The translations under genes and the position numbers were made by a program. A DNA stretch of 64,000 nt from Oasisia sp. SBJ-2009 (taxonomy: Eukaryota; Annelida; Polychaeta; Sabellida; Siboglinidae): positions 42,434,307 through 42,498,306 of the forward strand of contig OZ024862.1 in the NCBI GenBank assembly GCA_964017155.1, written 5' to 3'. The notes under the pieces were generated by a model that saw nothing but the letters and a program-made list of their open reading frames with translations, was not told the origin of the DNA and searched no databases. This document shows positions 34,301 through 64,000 of this stretch, in pieces. Every line of letters begins with the position of its first letter. The stretch's first letter is position 1.

Positions 34301-34968
34301 CGATTGGCAAACATTTCCTATGAGCTGGCTATAAACTATAAACTTATAAAGCGATCATTGGCAATGCTTGCTAGCTGTAACTTTTTAAAGCTACCATTAT
34401 ATAGGTCCATACTGAAGGCATTATTTTTTATTAATTTACAAAGTTCATTTTAATAATTATAATAACTGTTTTTTGCATAAAAAAATACATAAGTGGAACA
34501 AAATGTTATTATATTGTAATAGTCTAGATAACAATTTAAAGAGACAATTGTAATATAATATAATAGATGTCATGACTTTTTATTGTTTTAATTAATAATG
34601 CTGATAACAAATTAATTTATATAATTGCTCTATTACAGTAATCTTAATCTATTACCAGGATATCACTTAATTACTTTAACACACTGTTGTGGTCTTACCA
34701 ATTAAAGTACAGTAGTAATGTATTTGGATCAAGGAGTGCCAGTTAATGGCATGATGCCGAGTATATGGCAGAGCTGGCCAACATAACAAAAGGGACTAAT
34801 TGGGTAGCTAATCCCGTACTGATTCATTGAGTAGGCCTACTGGTACAGATACTTTCTGAGGCTAAATTACCTTATCAGCTTACTGGTCTGTGCATTCATA
34901 TTGGTTGAATAATAGTTTAAACATTTAATTGTTAATAAATTGTTTTCAGATCCAACCCCTTGGTGTTA

Positions 34969-34970
<2 letters not shown>

Positions 34971-35047
<77 letters not shown>
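34971..35047 (+). repeat. (TG)n microsatellite
   Basis: About 38 uninterrupted TG dinucleotides. Confidence 0.97.
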
Positions 35048-36479
35048 AGTCATGTCTAACAATATAAAGATCTTCTTAAATTACTAGAATGTATTATCAT
35101 GTGGCTAAATAACATATTTGTGATAAACATTTTCTGTGAAAAGACATCTCAATTTCAGCTAAATTAATTCTTTACAAGCTGATGCTTAACCATAGTTTCC
35201 TTTTCATGTGGACTGAGAACAAAACTGCAACTACCGGGGTACTTTAAAAGACATCATGGAGACAGTAGCCCAAATCCATCCAATGGCCTTTGAGTTTCCA
35301 CTGAACTGCTTCCATGTAGTAGGCATGTACTCATCCAACATTCCAGTTAAGTTGAATTATTTTGAAACCTGAGAAGTATTCAACCATGCAGTTATATGCT
35401 TCTAGAAAACCAAAAACCTACATACATAATTATTATTTATTTTTCAATCAATCGTCCAGTGCTCACATCCGTACATTTTGTATATTAGGGAACAATTCTA
35501 TCCCTTAGAAAACAACACTGAAAAATTATGCATCATAAAATTAACATAAATCTGTTACGAACCAAAAAACATTGTAGATTTAATTTATGAAAATTAAAGT
35601 AAAACAACCCGCTGAGACACTGTACAAAATTACAATGTTATTTACAAACAAACACACACACAAGTACATATGGCCATATATAGGACACATTTTGGCTAAT
35701 GCAAACTTTTTAAAAACAACTACCAACCAATAAACTAACTCAGAAACGACATATATCTACACCAGGCGGCAGCCGCAGTCAACATACCTAGTTTCATGCA
35801 GAAAAAATGACCAACAACAATATATTGCCCATTAAAAAGATCACTGGTGAAGAACAAGATTTTAAAATTTGTGCACAGAATTTATGATATTATATTTATA
35901 AATAGCTCATCAGTCTGCAAATGTGCTAATCAACAGCAGTAAATCTGATGTTAAACTGGCTACAAAAGTTCTCTTAAATGGTACACATGTATGCTACTTT
36001 ACTGATAGACACACAGTTATTCCCAAGCCTTTTTTGGCATTATTTCTATCACACCAATCGTCATTAACACATAATTGCTATTTGATAGCAGGCTATGGTG
36101 CACATAGTCCCCATAGCAGAACTCTTGACATATGCCGTCCCTTCCATCACCAACTGCATTGACTGACCGGTGTCCATCCAGTGGTCACACAGATGGTGAT
36201 TTGTAATGTATTCATTCACGTGATTATGCAAGTATGTCGTCACCGCTGGAGTCATAACCGATGACTGCTGTGTGCGACATTCTTTAACTTCAGTAATGAT
36301 CATTGGTGAGCAGTTGATCTGTGCTTTTTGGACATGTACAGTTGTGCAATGTACTTGAGTCTGTACCAGTGACTAGTCTTTAGTGGTCAGTTGAGTAACA
36401 GTTATGAGTCGTTTCCCACTAGAGGTCAGAGGTCACTGGATTTAGTACTTGAGTCTGCATGATCTGTAGTAATGACTTG

Positions 36480-37020
36480 AGTCCATATCTGGAGTATGTA
36501 GTGATTACTTGTATTTATGGCTGTCATCTGGAGTTAGTAGGGATCACTGGGCTGGTAGAGTATGTAATGATCACACAAATCTATGGTTTATATCTGCAGT
36601 GTGTAATGGTCACTTGAATTTATGGTTGACATCTCTAGTTTGTAGTGATCACATGAGTCTACGGTTGATCTCTTTAGTCTGTAATAATGACCACTTGAGT
36701 CTACGGTTGATATTTGGAGTATGTAGTGAAGATCACTTGAGTCTATGGATGATCTCTGGAGTCTGTAGTGATGATCACTTGAGTCTATGGAGGATCTCTG
36801 GAGTGTGTAGTATTGATCCCTTGAGTCTACGGTTGATATCTGGAGTGTATAGCGATGAACACTTGAGTCTACGGTTGTTATCTCTGGAGTGTATAGACAC
36901 TGAACACTTGAGTCTACGGTTGATATCTGGAGTCTGTAGTGAAGATCACTTGAGTTGATATCTGGAGTCTGTAGTGATGATCACTTGAGTCTACAGTTGA
37001 TATCTGGAGTCTGTAGTGAT
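36480..37020. repeat. About 42-bp minisatellite in the UBE4B 3'UTR
   Basis: Around 12 imperfect units like TGATCACTTGAGTCTACGGT followed by TGATATCTGGAGTCTGTAG. It begins about 30 bp beyond the UBE4B stop codon (37049). The open plus frame 36509-36958 is only a translation of the repeat. Confidence 0.9.
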
Positions 37021-37048
37021 CACTGTAACTTGTTTGCACGTATTGGGA

Positions 37049-59955
<22,907 letters not shown>

Positions 59956-61633
59956 CTCTATTTAGACGTAACGATGCTTTTGAAAACAGCCAGAAAACAT
60001 TCAACCCCGTCTATTTCTATTCCTTGTTCTTGCGCCGCCTGTGACGCTGACTTGACCCGGAAATAAAACTTGGGCGTACCACGACGTGGCTTCCGGTGGG
60101 ACGACAGCGGACGACACGAGTGTTTTGAGTTCGGTTTGTCAATATAAATAGGACCCGATATAAATATGTCTACATCAAATCTAAGAGCCTGATCAATTGT
60201 TATTATTATAACACACAGTTGTGATGTAATTTATCTATGAGAATCATAGACCTGTGTATACGTTTAGGTATGTTTTCAAATGGTATAATCTTAGGACCCG
60301 ATAATCTTACACGTCACTTGAAAACCGCCGGTCCCTGGCTCTTGTCACTCACTGCGGCCGGGGACTGTCACTGTCAGTGTCACTGACAGTGACACTGTCA
60401 GCTTTGACTTGCAAATTTGATTATCAACATGTCGTGGTCGATTGATGAATAAGGCAAAGAGTGTCGTCTCGCTTCATTGGATAAAGTTAATAGGTAATTT
60501 TCCAGTTAACTCGCCTAACTGATTAGGGCCTTTTCAAAACGGTTTTACCAAATTTACGTCATTACGTACATTTACGAACTTTTTATGTGTTCGGAATGTC
60601 ATTCTACATAATTTCTGGTAAAAAAAAGTAAGATATTATTTTTAATTGTGGTTTAGATCAATTCAATGCCTTTGAGTCGACGTAAACAAGCTGATGTCAC
60701 TGACACTGGGCGTGAGCAGTCACAGCACACCCCAGGCCCAGACACATGACGACCGCAAAATCCATGCTGTCTTAATTCCGATTTGCGAATGTCCCCAAAA
60801 CTAAGGCTACATCACTCATTTTTATTCTGTATAATGCAGATTTATTTCTTTTAAGCTTAAATAAAAAAATACATGTTGCTAATTGTTTTTATTTCGAATT
60901 CGCAGTGCACACGCAAGATTGCCTTAATTTGCAGCTCTGATGCATCTGGCATGTGCCAACTGCTAACTCCCTGTGACATCGGCTTATTTACGTTGACTCA
61001 ACAGCATTAAATTGCTCTAAAACACAATTTTAAAAATTACTATATGAGGCCATCATTTTATACCGATAGTCACATCAAGAATCAGGTCCATTCATGACAT
61101 TAATATTATCTTCTTTCAAGTATAAGCATAAATTCCTTTTTCTCATTTTAAAGCTACTTACCTTGTTGTTATATTTTAATAATTTAGTGTGCTGTAAACA
61201 AGAAACAGAAAAGACGATAATGTGTTTATATAGAAATCCATGTTATGTAGCGAAACTACATGGCACATAATCCCAGATAATTATTGATGGGTACTGTTTA
61301 TGAAATCAGTGGAGCAAATAACTACTGCTCCTTTAGAATAACACAGTTGCCAGTTTAGAATGACAGTAGAACATATAGATCTGTATTATTTAGTTTGATC
61401 AGTACTGTCTAAACTCTTGCAGGCACCAAGCATGGCATCCTGAAAAACAGCAAGTGTCCGCCGCCGATGACACTGGAGCGTTCTGTGGCACTTCGAAACA
61501 CATCCCCAATTCATACTCGCAAATACCCTGTAGGGTGACAGTGGCAGTGGATTTGCATATTGACATAAACACTGCGATTACTGCACGTAAACCTGTCTAT
61601 ATACAGCGTTTCATGTTGCCCCAATCGTGACAG
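59956..61633. promoter_or_regulatory. Head-to-head promoter region, UBE4B and SLC35E2-like gene
   Basis: About 1.7 kb separates the two start codons. Close to UBE4B lie an ETS-type ACCGGAAG (minus, 60097-60090), a palindrome CCACGACGTGG (60079-60089) and CGGACGACA-type CpG-bearing sequence. A 29-bp palindrome sits at 60366-60394. The remainder is AT-rich without visible genes; non-coding 5' exons of the SLC35E2-like gene may lie here. Confidence 0.5.
60366..60394. promoter_or_regulatory. Perfect 14-bp-arm palindrome
   Basis: TGTCACTGTCAGTG, a central T, then the exact complement CACTGACAGTGACA. It could bind a dimeric factor or form a hairpin in a 5'UTR. Function unknown. Confidence 0.7.
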
Positions 61634-61638
61634 GAGAA

Positions 61639-63058
61639 ATGACTTCAGGTCATCATCACATGGTACACAGTCCATCCAATGGGGTGACGTTGAACTATGA
61701 TGACATCGACCGAGAGAAGGAAGTGAAGTCAGGACCAGCAATGGGAGAGGGACATCGACATGTGCGACTTGGGGAGGACAAGGGGCTGTTTACAGTGAAG
61801 GGAATGTCAGTGGTGTGGCTCTGGTACTTCTTCAGTTGTGTCACACTCTTTCTCAACAAACACATCCTCTCTACACTCAAGTGTGATGCCACTATATTAG
61901 GTGAGGCTTGAATTTATTATTTATTAAATTGTTCGTTTGTAATTATTTTTATTTGGTGTTGATAAATATCTGGTATCAAGCTTGCATTAAAATTGTGCAA
62001 CCAATTAGTAATATTTGTGATGATCACTGGTATCAGAAACTAGTGGGTCATCTAGAAAATTACTTACTTTCTTTTATCATAAAATTACTATATTCATTCA
62101 ACTGAAAAATTCAGAAAGTTGAACTGGCAACATTTAATCTATGTGAGAAAAGTAATTTACTGCATTTATTGATTCCACATCATATAAAAGTGTATTAGCC
62201 TATTAGGTAAGTTCTTATATGGCACAGTATCCAGTCCTAGGAATTGCTCAGTCCTTTACAATTCCTTGGCAGACCTATTCAACCAGTCACCATCTTAACT
62301 TCTCTGGGAAGCAATCCGGCTATGTTGCAATTAATGTGCGAAGGCTGCTTGTACAATTATCCACCACTGTCTATAGCCAGGTACTCATTCATACAGCTAA
62401 GTGAACTGGACCAATGTAGAGTGAACAAACTTTCCCAAGGTTTCACGGAATTCAAACGTGGGTCCTCTTAGTTGAGAGTCTGGAGCTTGACTCCTGACTC
62501 CTCTGTGCCACTATACTCTCATGACGACTGTTGCCAGACTCTCTTAAAGCCAGACATATGGCATGTTTGCACTGCAGTTAATTGAGTTCATCATGACTGG
62601 TCAATCGTCGGGGTCAGGTGTGATTTGAAAAGAAATTTAGGATGGCTATACACCATTTGGCCGGTGTTTGTTCAAAACATCAGTGTGTCGCAGTCGGTGA
62701 CATCCCCTCACAATTTGTGTAGTCATCTACTGGGTACTATGAATCCAAATCCATCAATGTAATTTAACTTTTGGAACATCTAACTTTTATAACTAAATTA
62801 ATTATTCTTACCAAGAACACAGCAAATTCAGAACAAACTACATTTTAACCACCATTACAATAGCAAAAGCTGGTAGTTAAAAATGAAAACTGAAACATTT
62901 GTGTTGTTTGCTTCAGCAACTGTACAAATGACAACAACGGCAGTGTTTGGGTTCATTAACATTCACTTCCCATGCGGCATGTACAAAAAGGTCCGACAAG
63001 AAAGCACGGCTAAGCCTCCACACTTCTACCGAAACATGAGTCTAGTCGGACTTTTTAG
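61639..63058 (+). CDS. SLC35E2: SLC35E2-like solute carrier, N-terminal exons (partial)
   Basis: Two coding exons, 61639-61900 and 62917-63058, join in phase (G|CA). They encode the first 134 or so residues; the gene runs beyond the window. The protein has a polar N-terminus, a first membrane helix with WLWYFFSCVTLFLNKHIL, then the exon joint ATILG-ATVQM and a second helix TTTAVFGFINIHFPCGMY. The LFLNKxIL and VQM words and the exon border match the SLC35E2 branch of the drug/metabolite transporter family as I remember it. Substrate unknown. ATG 61639 is the first Met in the open frame. An acceptor-like CAG at 61631-61633 suggests a 5'UTR intron upstream. Confidence 0.85.
62208..62512 (-). mobile_element. 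SINE family B copy
   Basis: Matches 8958-9290 with several deletions, in intron 1 of the SLC35E2-like gene. The tRNA-like head at the right end is damaged. Confidence 0.7.
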
Positions 63059-64000
63059 GTGAGTACCATGTACACATTTTTTACATTTTCTTGTTTAGCC
63101 AGTTATGCCAGACTATGCAGTTGTAGCCAAGTACAATACAGTGGTGAATATCATCAAGTTGATAGAATCAGTTTTATTTAGGCTCATAACACATTAAACA
63201 CAACTAATGTTTTGGGTACCTGAACAAGGTACTTGGTTTTGCTGCAAGCACTCAGTGTGTTTTTCATTTCATTTTTTTTTAATCAGCCTGTAATTTAATT
63301 CCTAATATATATTGGTTTCTCACATTCACTTTGATTTAAGACCTGGGTTGCACTTTTGTATGCTTGGGTACATTTACTGCCAGTATATTAACTATGATGA
63401 TGATTATTTGCAGTGTATGGTACTGAACTGAAATATAAAATATCTGCTCATATACGTTTGTAATTATATCCTTGTCATTGTCGTTATTTGGTATTACTAC
63501 AAGTTTGCTATACATGTTAATTGAACATTTATTATTGAATTGAACATTTATTATTGAATATTATTGTTACATTTTACATACCTGGTCAGTTATAAAAACT
63601 ATAAGTATGTGTTACACGTGAAATTACTATTATAACATTATATGTTTATACAGCCATGGTAGGGTTGGCAGCGACCAGTTTAATTTATAACAAATGGGTT
63701 CGTAATAATAATTACTGGTATCTATACAAACTGGTAACAGCCTTAATTGGCTCAGCTGTCTGCCCGGAATCGTGCATTATATAATTGTCTGTTACATTTT
63801 TAGTTTATTACATATATGCTTTGTACGTTTCCGAAAATAAAACATTCATTCATTCATTCATTCATTCATTCAACAGGTTGTATGAGTATGGATATAAACA
63901 GCTCACAGTATACATAAAGTGGTATAATCAGCTGAGAGCATATAATTACAAATCAAATGCTAACAATTGATTGACCAAAATGTCATGGTTCACTGAGCAT
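63059..64000 (+). other. Intron 2 of the SLC35E2-like gene, with a retroelement tail
   Basis: AT-rich with no exon seen. At about 63650-63873 is a segment ending AATAAAACATTCATTC with seven or so ATTC repeats, which resembles the 3' end of a non-LTR retroelement. The family cannot be named from this piece. Confidence 0.4.

Larger units (their letters stand above)
34300..37048. other. SDHB-UBE4B gap and UBE4B 3'UTR
   Basis: No gene recognised. It contains a (TG)n tract (34971-35047), AT-rich sequence, and the UBE4B 3'UTR entering from the right with its minisatellite (36480-37020). A minus-strand AATAAA near 35440 is a possible UBE4B polyadenylation signal, weakly supported. Confidence 0.45.

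Noticed and set aside
36509..36958. 149-codon plus frame (DHLSLRLISGVCS repeats)
   Set aside because: Repeat translation within the UBE4B 3'UTR array, antisense to the gene.

Overview
This is animal nuclear DNA. Every gene is split by spliceosomal introns (GT-AG, with one GC-AG), and the proteins are plainly metazoan. The sequence alone does not fix the species. The AT-rich introns, tRNA-derived SINEs, hAT-type elements and very many minisatellites point to an invertebrate. Candidates are a cephalochordate (amphioxus) or a mollusc or other lophotrochozoan. The amphioxus option rests mainly on my memory of minisatellites reported across exon-intron boundaries in amphioxus genes.

Layout. Positions 1-13.6 kb: no recognised complete gene; microsatellites, SINEs, two pentanucleotide arrays, and a GC-richer patch at 4.2-4.5 kb that may be an alternative first exon. 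13.66-22.40 kb (+): a small stand-alone SH2-domain protein of about 167 aa, with a 3'UTR perhaps reaching 24.54 kb. 24.6-25.1 kb: a LINE fragment. 34.11-26.66 kb (-): the complete nine-exon gene for SDHB, the iron-sulfur subunit of succinate dehydrogenase (281 aa). 59.96-37.05 kb (-): the complete 24-exon gene for the U-box ubiquitin ligase UBE4B/Ufd2 (1119 aa). 61.64 kb to the end (+): the first two coding exons of an SLC35E2-like nucleotide-sugar/triose-phosphate family transporter, continuing past the window.

I rebuilt exon borders from splice signals, codon phase and remembered protein families. All phases close: SDHB totals 846 nt, UBE4B 3360 nt, the SH2 gene 504 nt. The SH2 gene and SDHB converge. 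SDHB and UBE4B are in tandem on the minus strand. UBE4B and the SLC35E2-like gene are head to head and may share a promoter. The genes are functionally unrelated (mitochondrial respiration, protein quality control, Golgi-type transport, signalling), but SDHB, UBE4B and SLC35E2 all lie in human 1p36, so the neighbourhood may be old linkage.

The most striking feature is that tandem repeats sit at exon borders. At least six arrays contain a copied splice site plus the adjoining exon edge: SDHB exon 7 acceptor, and UBE4B exon 5 donor, exon 6 donor, exon 15 donor, exon 16 acceptor and exon 20 donor. Several further arrays abut splice sites without copying them. Two UBE4B arrays have units that are multiples of three and stay open in the exon's frame (60 bp with 11 usable donors; 54 bp with 12 usable acceptors), so splice choice or array length could vary the protein by 20-aa or 18-aa steps. 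In SDHB every upstream decoy acceptor would instead lead to a stop after six codons.
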